A stretch of 64,000 nt of DNA, from the NCBI GenBank assembly GCA_941918925.1, contig OW799233.1:171472235-171536234 (forward strand), in the 5' to 3' direction. Position 1 is the stretch's first letter, and each line of letters starts with the position of its first letter. This document shows, in pieces, positions 34,101 to 45,926 of the stretch. Both the position numbers and the translations under genes were made by a program. The notes beneath the pieces were generated by a model that saw only the letters and a list, made by a program, of their open reading frames with translations, was not told where the DNA came from and ran no database searches. This DNA comes from Phyto melanocephala (lineage: Eukaryota; Arthropoda; Insecta; Diptera; Rhinophoridae).

Positions 34101-35990
34101 CAATGAGTTAGGAACACATATATTTATGCTGTTTTGTTAAAAGATCAGTAAAGCCCGCATTCGCAATATGAAATTACAGTTAAACCTTTGTCAGCTTAAG
34201 GGGTGTTGAGAGAGCCACCATCCCTAAAAAATTCCAAACATGCATATCTAAGCCAATGGCTTTGGCACAGGTATATTAAAAGTAACTTTTTGTAACTTAA
34301 AAGAATGAGTAATTCTGCATTGCGAGGAAAAAAAATGTAAATCAAATTGTTTAAGAATTAATGGAAAACTGTTGTGCAAAAGAATGTTTCCCGAATTGAA
34401 CATTGAATGTATGTCTTAAAAATTAGAGATTCATAACAGATGGCATGTCTTTTGGAGCTCGTTTTAGTTTTTAACAGCTTTCATGTCATTTTGAAAGGTA
34501 CGTTTTTATTATTAACATACACTTGAGGGTTATCATCACTCAAGATATGGGAATTTTGGTTATTGAGTTATCCCTTCAAACAAAGGTGAGGTTTATCGCT
34601 AAACAATATTCCCTTATTAAAACCATATGTCTCATTTATATTAATAAAACTTTTCAGAATTTATTTTATTATAAGTCCCATTGTGTTCAACTTAAATCTG
34701 AAGTTAAAACTATGTATGAATAATTTAAGTAAAGATTTCATTTGTCGCATTTGTTAAATAGTTTTGCTAGTTTTTATATAAAACAAAAAAGAATTAATAT
34801 ACAAGACATGATATTCTAAAAACAAAAACTTAAAACAAAAATTTAACAAAATAATAAAAATGGACACTTTTATGAATTAAGACAAACAGTTTTGTCAACA
34901 TTTATATTGTTTGTTTGCCAGAATGTCCACAAATGTATGTGGGTGGGAGTGTATGGCTGTATGAGTGTCCATTTCGGAGCATGAGTATATTCTTGATGAA
35001 TATGTTTGCTTGTCTTCCATTCGAACTCATTAATTTGTATGCAAATGGGAAATATTCAAATTTCATGTGATGTTTTGTTTTGCTCTTGTTCCTGTTGTTG
35101 TTTTACCCCCTCTTTTTTCATGTTCATGTTCCTAAGGTTGTTATTTGAGGTTATTACACAATAACTGGACATACGATAAAAGTAACGATTATTTTGACCA
35201 CCCCTCTCCCTCCTCTTTCTCTACCATAATTTATTGTACTAGGACAAGGTTGCTTATGTTTGACTGAAATTCTTTAGTGATTTAAATTTTTTTTATGCTG
35301 CCTGCATGTTTAAATATTTGTCTATGCTTATGAATCAACCTCTGCATATGACTACATATGCATGTATGCATGTATCTGTATGTACGTATGTTTTTTTAAT
35401 GTCCTTTTTAAGTTTATGTATGCGTTTGTGCCTATTTGCCATTAAGTCTGTATTTGCTTTCATTAGAAGTGTGTTTAGAAGAGGGATAGTGTATTATGCG
35501 TCTGTATTTGAGTTAGTATTAGAACTTTCAAGCTCTTTTGAATAAATTAATATCAAAAGTGCTTTAACATTTGATTTTGATTGATGCTTCATGCCACATG
35601 AATTGGGTGCTGCTCCATCTTTTAGCAAAAATTTAACAAAACGTATCAGAATCGACTGAGGTTTAGATATTTGAAAAGAAAATAATTACAACAATAATAC
35701 AAAAGACATTTTACGATATTGAACGAACGTATATAGTGAACAGTGGTATGAAAACATTTTTTTTATTGTAGAGGTAATATTTGTCAGAAAATATTAAATT
35801 TTGCTTCTGGCAGAGTTGACTTCAACATAATACACCTAATATCTAAGGTAGCCCCTTTAAAATCTTAGCATTACAAATTAGTATAAAAGAGTTTTCTATA
35901 CAAAAGCGTATTTAAGACTCGTTTTATATTATTTTCACACTTATGGTTTTGGTACGAAATTGATTTTTTTAGGGTGAAACCAATTATTAA
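34101..35990. other. AT-rich DNA, nothing recognised
   Basis: No transposon termini or domains recognised. Bases 34910-35240 are less AT-rich, with CTCCCTCC-like runs. Open frames 34523-34723 and 35306-35545 look like chance frames. Confidence 0.4.
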
Positions 35991-35995
35991 AACGT

Positions 35996-36128
35996 GGGAG
36001 AAAATTACGGCATTCGAACGTGATTGAAATTTTAAGATTCTTATTAGAATCTCTATACCAAGAGCAAAGCGAACTCAGACGTTCAAGTACAATGTCGATC
36101 ATAATTCCGAATTCCGTAATTTGCACCC
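35996..36128. mobile_element. 133-bp Harbinger-type MITE (second copy)
   Basis: Left GGGAGAAAATTACGGCATTC and right, on the minus strand, GGGTGCAAATTACGGAATTC, with GATTGAAATTTTAAGATTCT after the left arm. It matches 15814-15944 along most of its length, including the internal TAGAATCTCTATACC / GGTATAGAGATTCTA in inverted orientation. It is more diverged at the centre. No coding capacity. Confidence 0.8.
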
Positions 36129-36599
36129 TGATTTGGTGAAATACAACCTTATTTTCGGTTGTTTAATTCAGTGCTATTAAGTTGAAAACATTAAATACAG
36201 CTCATTATGTTAGATGGCGCTTAATAAAAAAAGTTGGTGTAATAAGTGAAATAATTAAAATTTAATAACAATGGATGCATCTGCAAAAACACTAAAAAAG
36301 TGGCTCCATAATTTTTAAATATTCATTTAAAGAAAATCAAATAATTTCTATTTTGGATGGCATTGTAAAAATGTTTTAGTGTCTTGTCTTATTGAATTCA
36401 ATCATGTTTTGAATAAACTGTTGAAAAATAATTCATTGTATTTAAAATTTGTATGAATTTTATGAAAAAATAGTTTTCGGCACTCAATGCACTGTGTATA
36501 ACTTACGGTAGCAGTCTATAGGGACTTTCGAAAAAAATTTTTTTTAACAGCCAAGACATATTTTAAGTACTGGTTTCTCATCATGCTCATTGCTAATAA

Positions 36600-37147
36600 A
36601 TGGAATTTTTTGTAATTCAAACCATCCCTTGACTTTTACTGAAGAAAAGATCTTGATGTGGAGGCGATCTGCGGCAATTCCACAAACGAGTTATTTTCGC
36701 CATTAGAATCCATATCGAATCCATAAAAGTAGTTGTCACAACCACGTTAAAAAAAGTCTTTTTTATCAGAACTGTCTGCATGTATTAGAATTCCATTTTC
36801 ATAATCTGAATTACATTTATTTTGTTTTCCATCCGAAAATGAAAATGCATTCATAACTCACTAAAAAATTGATACTGACAGCTACAATTTGGTATGTTGT
36901 ACTGCAAAATTGGATTCCTCTTGTTTTACTCTACTCACATATTTATTTTATTGTTTCCAACAATATTCAACAAAATAAATAAATAGAATAATAAAAATGA
37001 CATGCATCATGTGTGATGCATAGGACGTTTGAATAATAAATAAATATTGCTCCGTGTCATCACATGTGATGCACGTTATTTTTACAAGATTATTACTGTG
37101 CACGTACGCCATACAAAAATTTATGTATGGGGACAGTAAAAGGGTTA
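36600..37147 (-). mobile_element. Possible piggyBac end fragment (copy 3)
   Basis: The right end reads, on the minus strand, GTAACCCTTTTACTGTCCCC. A piggyBac end would be TTAA-CCC, here GTAA-CCC. Just inside are palindromes TGCATCATGTGTGATGCA (37003-37020) and CATCACATGTGATG (37059-37072), like the subterminal palindromes of copies 1 and 2. Next is a minus-strand frame from an ATG near 36856 (MNAFSFSDGKQNKCN, acidic, with a later DMDSNGENN). No left end or catalytic motif is found. The evidence is suggestive only. Confidence 0.35.
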
Positions 37148-37499
37148 CTTAAACTTGTAGTGTAAACTCAAAATCACCTGTTAGTAGTTTAAATGTTCAA
37201 ACCAGGTTAAAACTTATGGTGTGAAGGTACTATTTGAAAGCAGTCTGGAGACATGAGCAATTTTATTAGGTGAGTATTTATTTAATGATTCACGCTGAAC
37301 TAACTTCAGATAATTTCAAAACCACATGACTTTTACAGTTTTAATACAACAAACAAGTAAAACCAAAAGAAAATTAAACAATATATTGGACATCAATTGA
37401 AGTTATTGATGCTTTTTTAATTATAAGGCGTACTTTTCTTTCACGATGCAAACTCTTTAACAATTTCTTTTATCACAAGTAATTATAAGAATTGTATTT

Positions 37500-37635
37500 G
37501 TTCCCTTACCATAAGTTTTTACTGTTTTTTACTGGGCTTTACTGGATTTTTAACGTTTTGTATGGAAATTTGTGTAAACGAACGCAATCCAGTAAAGTCC
37601 AGTAAAAAATGTTCAATACTTTTAGGTAAAGGAAC
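37500..37635. mobile_element. 136-bp hairpin MITE
   Basis: Terminal GTTCCCTTACC pairs with GGTAAAGGAAC. Inner blocks TTTTTACTG, GGCTTTACTGGATT pair with AATCCAGTAAAGTCCAGTAAAA. The whole element can fold into one imperfect hairpin. A different hairpin MITE follows 13 bp later. Confidence 0.75.
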
Positions 37636-37648
37636 GAACATATTCGCC

Positions 37649-37768
37649 TGTGTTCTGCATTTCGAGTGAAATTAAATCACTCGGAATTGCCATGAAATTG
37701 TTGTTATAAACAATAACACTACAATAGCGATTCCAAGTGATTTAATTATACTCGGAATACAGAACACA
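37649..37768. mobile_element. 120-bp hairpin MITE
   Basis: Left TGTGTTCTGCATTTCGAGTG and right, on the minus strand, TGTGTTCTGTATTCCGAGTA. The arms continue through AATTAAATCACTCGGAAT / AATTAAATCACTTGGAAT to a loop of about 40 bp. No coding capacity; target duplication not clear. Confidence 0.8.
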
Positions 37769-38529
37769 AGTGATTATTTATCAAAAAATGGGCATAAAAT
37801 ATTTTTCAACGATATGCCACTTTAAATTTTAAACATTTAACGATAGTTTTTTCATATTAAATTTACATTAATTTTTTGATGTACCCACTGTTACAGTACA
37901 TCTGTGTGTCTATCTCTCTATATCTATTGATCGATTACTCTAGGTCTCATGTTTGGATGAATGAGAAGAAGAAAAAAAAACAAAAAAAAAACAATAAACA
38001 AAAATGTTTGTACTTGCGGGCACATTCATTTTGATTTTACTTCACTGGCTCGTTTATCTATTCATTGATTCCTGTTTATTGTCTCAAAAGCAAGCAATTT
38101 TTCTATACATACACAGCATAGTGCAAATTAATAGCAGTGCAAGTTTTTATCATATACACCCAGAAAACGAAAACTTTTATTTATTGCTTATCTAATAATT
38201 CAGTTATTTCAAACGAATTTTTCTTTTGTGGTTTTAAAATTTCTATTGCAAGAATTATAATTTCAGATTGCAGACTATATGTTGATATTCCAAAACGAAT
38301 TTCTGTAGATGCAACCGTAAAATTCTGCAATCGCAACTAAACTTTGCCAGTGGCAACAATTGCGATACTCACAACCGATACTGTTTTCTCAATTTAATGA
38401 TGTCAATGGTGACAGCTATAGAGCCATGATTACTATCTATTTCGTTTATAAATTTAACAAACATGATGTACAAAAGCTGTGATTTTAAAAAGACGGCGAA
38501 ATATGTCATATAGGTCATGCCACAATTGA

Positions 38530-38860
38530 TTAGTTGAAAATAAACGTTTGGTAGCCTTATACCTTCACGTTTCGGAGCCGTAAATTGGCTTCAAAGATCT
38601 TGCAATTTGACGCCGCTAGACTATTTTCTGTGGGCACATATGAAGTCGCTAGTATACGCCAATAGGCCCAAAATGATTGACCACTTGGAAGAAAACGTTT
38701 GCTGCGTTATTGTGAATATACGGCTAAAAATGTTGGATAAAGCCATCGAAAATTGGACCTGCAGATAAGACTACGTCCGAGCCAGTCATAGCAGTCATGT
38801 GCCAGAAGTCATATTTAAATTATAATGCCAAAAGATAATCTTTCGTTTAAAGTAAATTTC
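38530..38860 (+). pseudogene. Mariner (DD41D) transposase C-terminal relic
   Basis: Reads LIPSRFGAVNWLQRSCNLTP, LDYFLWAHMKSLVYANRPKM, IDHLEENVCCVI, RLKMLDKAIENWTCR and a VRASHSSHVPEVIF tail. This is the third-Asp block and C-terminus of the DD41D group also seen at 2741-3466 and 61730-62252. It is nearly free of stops for about 80 codons, so it is younger or less damaged than the other copies. The first two catalytic Asp blocks are absent upstream, where the sequence changes abruptly to A/T-rich DNA. Confidence 0.85.
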
Positions 38861-39836
38861 ATATTGATTTAAAAAAATCGTCTTTCTTTTTTTCCTATTT
38901 AAAGTATTATTTCGCTATTTAAGACATACTTTTTAGCTCGGAATGAAGTAATTGTATTCAAATATATAGCTAAAGGGGTTCAGCACTTTAGTGCGATAAA
39001 GTAAGCCAGCCAACTTTGAAAAACAGTTCATATCAATGTATATTGCAACAAAAAATCAGGTTGTTCTCTACATATAAATGCTTGCGTAGGCATGCACATG
39101 TAAGACAATGTAATTAAACATTTCGTGAAAAGCCCAACTTAATACAGTCTTTGGAATTATCATCGTACTTACAAGTTTCACAAATTTTTATATGGAAAGA
39201 GAACATCGAAATGTGCATCGTATTTGAAATCTTAGAACACACCTATTGCTTAAGGTTCAGTTAGTAGATTTGTAATGTGACATTACGAATAAGGAGACAA
39301 AATTTGTCATTTAAACAAAACGTGCACTGCCTATTAAATGTTTGTTGTAACTTTCCGTGAGGCAGATATCTACAGAAAATAGATTTTTTTGTAAAGAATG
39401 TAATACATTTAACATATTGTTAAAAGAGATTAAAGAGACAACACTTCATCTTTTTAACAAACACACATATTTTAACGATACTGAAAGCTTTTAAGTAAAG
39501 TAATACTAATCTTTTAACTGAACCACTAGTTTGTGGCTGCAGTTGTTTTGTTCTTGAAAGAATTGTTTTTATCATAAAAATCTAGTCTCACACTTTTAAT
39601 TTTCTGGTTAAATGAAGGGTAAATTTTAACACTTTCAAACGATATACGTCCATTAGTGTTGAAAAAAAAATTGTTTCCAGTTGCCATTTTTCTCTTTACC
39701 GTAACTATTATTTCAAGAATATGTTCATGTCAATTACACTTTTTAAATAAATAATATTTGGATTTTTCTACAACCGTTAAAATCTGAATAAGAAGTTCTT
39801 TTCGTTACAAATTAGCAAACATTGTTAAATATATAT
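38861..39836. other. AT-rich DNA, nothing recognised
   Basis: No element termini or domains seen. Confidence 0.4.
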
Positions 39837-39839
39837 TAA

Positions 39840-39956
39840 CTGCCGTATTCATTAAAAATACTTAAGGTTTATCAAAGGGTTATTTGACAAATTTCTGTAC
39901 AAAATCTCTCCAATAAGCCTTTAATAAATCTAAAATAATTTTTATGAATACGGCAG
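39840..39956. mobile_element. 117-bp hairpin MITE (copy 2)
   Basis: Left CTGCCGTATTCATTAAAAAT and right, on the minus strand, CTGCCGTATTCATAAAAATT. TAA flanks both ends (39837-39839 and 39957-39959). The central GACAAATTTCT is shared with copy 1 at 30228-30344. Confidence 0.85.
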
Positions 39957-39959
39957 TAA

Positions 39960-41126
39960 GTTTTGTATGCTTTGAAATATAATCTTTATTTTGAATTAAG
40001 AGATTTGAATTATTTAACCACTACAAGAGATCAAATATCACATAGTAAACCACTGTTATTTTAAACTGTTTTTGTAAACTAAAACTTTAAGAAAAAAATA
40101 TAGAAATGTTTTTTGTAATCTTTTTATCTTTTCTTTAAAGAGTATTATTTTGAAATATTTTTGGACATGACTTTAAAGTGCTTAAATCATTATATTTAAA
40201 GACATTAAATGTTAAAACGTGTTTTCTTATTTAACTGCCTATAACTTCTTCTTTCCCTGAGTTTGTCTTTATCTGTCTCTCTGGCTGTTCAACTTTCTAA
40301 GGAATCCCTAAAAATGCACAATTGTCTGCATGTATTCTTTTCTATTTTTTTTTATAGTTTTTGTTAGTTTACATTTTTAATTAAGTTTCAAGATGTTGTG
40401 CACATGTAGAGGTAATAATAAATACATGCATTATGTGCTAAAAAAACACAGTAGGGCCTCAGTAACACAAAATAACTTTTTTTTATTTTTAATATTATAA
40501 TTTAGTGAAAACTTTAACTTATAGTTTAACTCATCTATATTTATATCCATTTAAATGAATAACTTTCTATTAGGAAATTAATTTTAAAAAATTCACGTTT
40601 TTCCTTAAAATTTAGTTAATTTGTATATTTTCTTAGTGAGTTGTCTTAATAGTGAAAACAATTTTGGAGACGTAAATATTGTCCACGTGTCTGTCTCCTT
40701 ACAATGAGTCTTACTGTTATCGTTATAGAAGTACAATAAGAAAAAGTGAAAAAGTGTTTTAGGTTTTTTAATTCATTTATATGGTAGCGAAATATCAGTG
40801 TTAATAAAGAAATTTTTGTAAAAAAGCAAAAAAATACCTCAAACTCAAGAAAGAAAAATAACTAGTAATATAGAGATAAAGAAATTTAGACGATACTTTT
40901 GAAATCTGAGAGCAAATCAGAGTTATCAGCAATAAAGATGAATAAGAGCAATTTAAAATTTTCTGTTAAATATTTATATGTGTGTTAATTTAAAATTTGT
41001 ACCAGGGTGAGGGGTTCGACTGTTCTTGACTAAAATATTCGAGAACTTTACTGAAAACAATTATTAGTTAATTTGTTAAAAAGAGAGAAAAAATCGTGAG
41101 TTTTTAAATTAAATGACAATTATTTC
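39960..41126. other. AT-rich DNA, nothing recognised
   Basis: No element termini or domains seen. Confidence 0.4.
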
Positions 41127-41134
41127 AATAAAAT

Positions 41135-41325
41135 CAAGGCGAATTCAATAAGGTGAACTTATTAGATCAGCTGATCATCAGCTGTTGACTAATTCTAGGG
41201 AACACTTGTCAAATTTTTGTGTATTTTTGACATATCGTTTTGATTTACACTAACAAAATACACGTTTGTATTTTTTCACTTTGTAGTTGTTTTAGCGACG
41301 AGTTCACCTTATTGAATTCGCCTTG
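41135..41325. mobile_element. 191-bp MITE with perfect 8-bp duplication
   Basis: The first 25 bases (CAAGGCGAATTCAATAAGGT...) are repeated perfectly in inverted form at the right end. AATAAAAT flanks both sides exactly (41127-41134 and 41326-41333). An 8-bp duplication fits hAT or P superfamilies; the CAnG..GAA..AAGGTG pattern recalls the P-element terminus, which is an inference. TGATCATCAGCTGTT and other short palindromes lie inside. Confidence 0.9.
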
Positions 41326-41333
41326 AATAAAAT

Positions 41334-42039
41334 ATAATGTTTCTAAATTATATGTAAACTTATTCAACATTTAAATTGTAACACATCAAAGGGGGAATAA
41401 TTTGTGACTACTTTGAGACTTTAAAAATGCCATATTAAATATATAAATCATATCTTCCTGTAGTTATTCTTTTTTTGAAAGCATTTTAAAACAAATTCTA
41501 AAATTTAAATACTAAAATTGTTATTTGAATTTTCTGGTTTATTTATAAACCTTAAACGTAAAAGATACATATTAAACTAGGATTGGGTTTTCGATGGTTT
41601 CTTGTAGTTTCTTCTTTAAACATGTCACTACATTATTTTAATTTGATTAGCAATATCTTTTGAAGTCATATGTATTTGTGTGGTAATCTTTTGCTTTGCT
41701 TTGTGTTATTTGAAAGATTATTTATTGTCATTTAGGATTTAAAATTAATTAAAATGGTTGTAAACAAATTGCTAGACATAAAGCAGAACTTTAATTAATT
41801 TTAATCACTAGTTTTATTACATTCTCATACAGACGTGCTATTAAGCTTTGGATTAAATTGGAAGGAACGAAAGTTTAAGTTCGGACAATATACAATGGAA
41901 ATAACCTAAATCATGTATAAGATAACTATATGTGGCTGTGGCAAATCTTGAATGTCGTTCACTAAATACAAATTGGAGAAAAACATTTTTTATACGTATA
42001 AAAAAAACAAATAATAGATATAGTAGAAGTTCACTCACT
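41334..42039. other. AT-rich DNA, nothing recognised
   Basis: No element termini or domains seen; the minus-strand open frame 41853-42038 reads beyond a good donor site and is probably not coding. Confidence 0.4.
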
Positions 42040-42043
42040 TTGT

Positions 42044-42195
42044 AGTTGTGGGGTCATTGAAAATAACATAATGCATATCGCCTTGTGGTCTGTAGATAAT
42101 TATGAGATAAATTAACAAACATAGAGGAATAATCTTTGGTGTAATAAAATATCTCGTACACCAGGCATATTTGTGATTGACGCTTGGTGCGCAAT
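42044..42195 (-). CDS. Candidate host exon (minus strand), unidentified
   Basis: On the minus strand an acceptor-like TATTTTATTTCAG (to about 42196) precedes an open segment: NCAPSVNHKYAWCTRYFITP, a hydrophobic stretch IPLCLLIYLIIIY, then RPQGDMHYVIFNDPTTTK, directly before a donor-like GTGAGT at about 42038-42043. An alternative acceptor (TATCTACAG, ending near 42097) would leave only the last piece. Base composition is less AT-rich than the surroundings. I do not recognise the protein and see no partner exon, so this could be chance. It is the only stretch with an exon-like combination of open frame and splice signals. Confidence 0.25.
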
Positions 42196-42307
42196 TCTGA
42201 AATAAAATATTGCCACATAAATATTCAAAAATAGCGCAAGTATTGAAAATAGTTATGGCTGATTTTTCGTTGTGAATTATTGCCTCGAACATATAATGAA
42301 ATTTCAC

Positions 42308-42895
42308 CTCAGAAATAGGTGACAGCTAATATTTAAAAAATAAAAAAACCAATAAATAATAAATTCAATTCACGTTGTTAAATATTAATTAAAAAGTGCA
42401 TCCTACAGTGAATTTAAAATTTTAAAGATTCTAAACGCCGGCTTTATTATATTATTCGACCTGGCGTAAGGACTTTAAACGCTGTTGCGGCGATCTGAGG
42501 AATTTTTTGCTGGTATTTGGGTTTTTTCCAATTTTAGACAATTTGGGAAATCAATTTAAAATGAAAAAATTTTGTGCATTGTAGCGCCTTGAAAATATTT
42601 AATTTTTTGGTAAAGTAAATTAAAAAAAAATTTGACGTATTTTTTATTTTAAAATCTATTAGTATTTTTTAGAATCTACAAACGAAGCACTTTCAGTTTA
42701 TCTCCTCCTGGGCGAAAATTCGAAACTGTGAAATGAAAAGTTTTTCTACAGTAGAAGGAATAGTGGCACCATATAAAATTACACAGAAATAATTTTCACG
42801 GTTTTACGTAACTAGAATTGGATCTCTGATCACATGTGGTATGAGCGATTTTAATTGAATTTTCCCGTAAGTATACGTACTGCTGTTCAAAATAA
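42308..42895. other. AT-rich DNA, nothing recognised
   Basis: No element termini or domains seen. Confidence 0.4.
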
Positions 42896-42898
42896 TGC

Positions 42899-43162
42899 AT
42901 ATCGATGCCTTACTTCCTCAAACTCGTATCTTAAAAAACCCGGTTTTGACTTTTTCATATCAAACGATTGTTTTATGCATTAACTAAAAAAGATTAGTAT
43001 ATTATTACTACTAATATGCATAAATGTAATGAATTCCTTAATATTTGCTTTTAAACTTTTAACCAAACACCGAAGTATAAAAAGATGAACCGTTTTTTTT
43101 TCTCTCCTGAAAAATTCTATTTTTTTTTTAGATACCAGGTTGAGGAAGTAAGGCATCGATAT
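42899..43162. mobile_element. 264-bp MITE with ~40-bp terminal repeats
   Basis: Left ATATCGATGCCTTACTTCCT and right, on the minus strand, the same 20 bases, continuing CAAACTCGTATCTTAAAAAA / CAACCTGGTATCTAAAAAAA. The interior is A/T-rich with no coding capacity. No convincing target duplication. Confidence 0.8.
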
Positions 43163-43524
43163 TCAACATCGGCTCTTATAAGCTCTTATAAGTAAGAAAT
43201 GGAGAAAGTATAGGAGAGTATTCGAAGTTACTTGTGGAAAAAAAAAATTCCTCTTGTTTTTCGCAGTCCTACACATAAATAAAAAACATGATCGAATTGT
43301 TTGATTGTGGTTAAAACATTTAAGGTAACCTTCTATCATTCTTGGCTTTAATTAAAGTATCGTTCAGCTATCATATTTTATAAACATAAAATGGGCACTC
43401 TTTTCTCTTTTCTAAAGGGAGTTTTTGTTTGTTTTCTTTTCTCTGTTATTTATAGTTTTTATACTTAACTTTTTAATTACAAAATACTATTTTATTTCTG
43501 TAATTAAAAAAAATGTATATTCTG

Positions 43525-44008
43525 CATGTTCTGCGGTCGATCCATTCGACCATAAAGCATATTCTTTAGATTTTGCGACCCCTTACTATTCACGGTTAAT
43601 GTGTGGCTACCTGTGATCCCCAATCTGCTGCGATCTAAGTATCCCTAATCACCTTATGTGCGAGGTTTTGGAGTCTCTTAAGTAAAGGTTCTAATTCACT
43701 AGTACTGGTATACTACTCATGCTCTTATTGTGCATGTATTTATCTGCTATTAGGATGCGATTAAACTCCTCGAACATCTTCACTAGACTCTTGTGCTCCA
43801 TCGATTCTTGTATTCCCCATTACTTTATCTATGCTCTCAATATGCACATGCGTCTGCTATGAGCACTCGTCTCATGCAATCCATGGGCATCTTAGTATCC
43901 AAGTTTTTGTACGAAATCCAGGATGCTCCTATGTCGGAGGTGTTGGTAGCACCTAAATGGCAGGATTAGCAATAACACTAATGCGTGAACATTACGTCAA
44001 TGTAACAT
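43525..44008 (-). mobile_element. Possible LTR (BEL/Pao-like) remnant
   Basis: A block of clearly higher GC content. On the minus strand it starts TGTTACATTGACGTAATGTT at 44008, directly after a purine-rich CGGGAGAA, as an LTR follows a polypurine tract. It runs for several hundred bases without long frames, consistent with an LTR. The other LTR boundary and any internal coding region were not found. It could instead be another GC-rich repeat. Confidence 0.3.
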
Positions 44009-45926
44009 TCTCCCGAAGGGATATTTGTTTATAACTACGATATGGCTTTTTCCGCAACGAAATTTTTTTATGTTTACATTTAAAAGAATTTTTAATGAAA
44101 CTTTCTTGACAAAGTAATAAGAAAACACTATATAGGAAAAAATTTTAGCAAGCTTTTTACTGCAAAATCTTTTTTAATAAGACTTTTCTTTTAATAGAAA
44201 ATTTTACAATTATTTTCTCTGAAATATTTGCGATTTCTTTCTTTATTTAGTACAAAAGTACATTTCAAATTTTTTTTATATAAAAAACCTTCATCGCAAT
44301 ACCTTTAGAAAAGCTTCATTATACAAAAATTATATATTTTTCAATTTATTTTAAATTTTACAAAGTCTTCTTTTATATTTTGGTTTAGAGAAAACTAGAA
44401 GCAGCAGTAAAATCTGTATCTGATGAGATTTTCTGTTTTAAGTTGCAATTTTTTGTTTATTGGCGATCACCTTTGTAGTTATATTGACTTCCTCCTGGTA
44501 AAAAGTGTTGTTTATATTGGTAACTGAAAAATTCTTAAAGTAACCCTACAAGAAATGAATGACTGAAACTAACACATACAAAATGTTTGCACTAACACTA
44601 TTGTAGCAATTTAATATATAATTCCTGCTACAGTAAAAACAATGCGTATGTAAGAGTGAGACAAATAATGCATGTTGATTTCTTGATGTTTAAAATTGGA
44701 AAATTATTGTGGAAAATTTTTAATTCAGTGGAACAAAAAACAATTTTTATTTAACAATTTGTAGTTCTTTCGACGAGGTTTTTTTTATAAAATACTTTGC
44801 ATATTCTCATAATTTTTACTTTAGCCATTCCAGTCATAATACCAATGACGCTAATACCATGGAAATGGATTAAATTGAGCCCATTCAGGAAGCAGTGACA
44901 TTACGTATTATTGGTAATAATAAATTAAATGTAATGAAATATATAATAATAAATAATATAAAAGATAATAAATTTTGTTTTATTGTACGAGTAAAATATG
45001 TACCTGGTTAGCTTTGACTGATATATACGTTAAGTGTGACTACTATTTATATTATATTTGATTTGAAACACCTGTAGTGTAAGTAGTACAGATATATGTT
45101 TTGCAGTCGACAGAACTAATAAGAAAGAGAAAGACGCAAAATCACATGTACACAAAAGTTTCAGTTATTTTTTTAACATTGCCATTAAGAAACTAATAGA
45201 AACTTTAACCGATATATCAGTCATATAATCGTAAAATGACCGTCACGGTTCTTATAGGGAAGTTATTCTAGGAAAATCAAAAGCAATGTGTATCGCTACT
45301 AAATCTTAAAAAAAACAATGTTTTGAAAACAGTTTATCATAAATAGAAATCCATTGTATAGAAATTCAGTTTACTTATTGCTCTTATTTGACCTTTATTT
45401 TATAAAATTTTTAATTGATTTTTTTTTATATAAAGACCTCGAGCTTGAAAAATCAATTAGAAATTCAGTTTATAGAGTTTTAAATATAGTTTTACTAATT
45501 TTTTATTTATTATGGAACTTTGATGGATTCTTTATGTATAAAAATTTTTCTAGCTACAAGATGGGCAAAAAGTTGGCATGGCGCTTAAAGTTTTCTTTTA
45601 TTTTATTATTTGTTAAAAATATGTGATTTGACCACCCTGTAAAAAGATGTAAATAATTTAAATTTTGTGTGGAGTTTGAAATTTTTTTTTAATATGTTTT
45701 GATAAATGGTTGATAAGTCCATTAAATAAAAAATTGTCAATTAAACCGAAATGCTTAAAACAAAAATTTTACTAAAATATTCTGTGTTTGTTAATCGTTT
45801 TTTGAAAAACTCTTAATTTTTTTTAATTTACATATAGTCGCTGCTCCGACGTGATCTGTGACAATTTTTGAAATTTGATTTATTGCACTATTTGGAACCG
45901 CTTAAGGATATTTGAATGTTTAAAAA
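44009..45926. other. AT-rich DNA, nothing recognised
   Basis: No element termini or domains seen. The open frame 45354-45626 (rich in L, F, Y, I) is typical of chance frames in A/T-rich DNA. Confidence 0.4.

Noticed and set aside
45354..45626. 90-codon open frame rich in Leu, Phe, Tyr and Ile
   Set aside because: The composition is what random T-rich DNA gives; no membrane-protein family signature.
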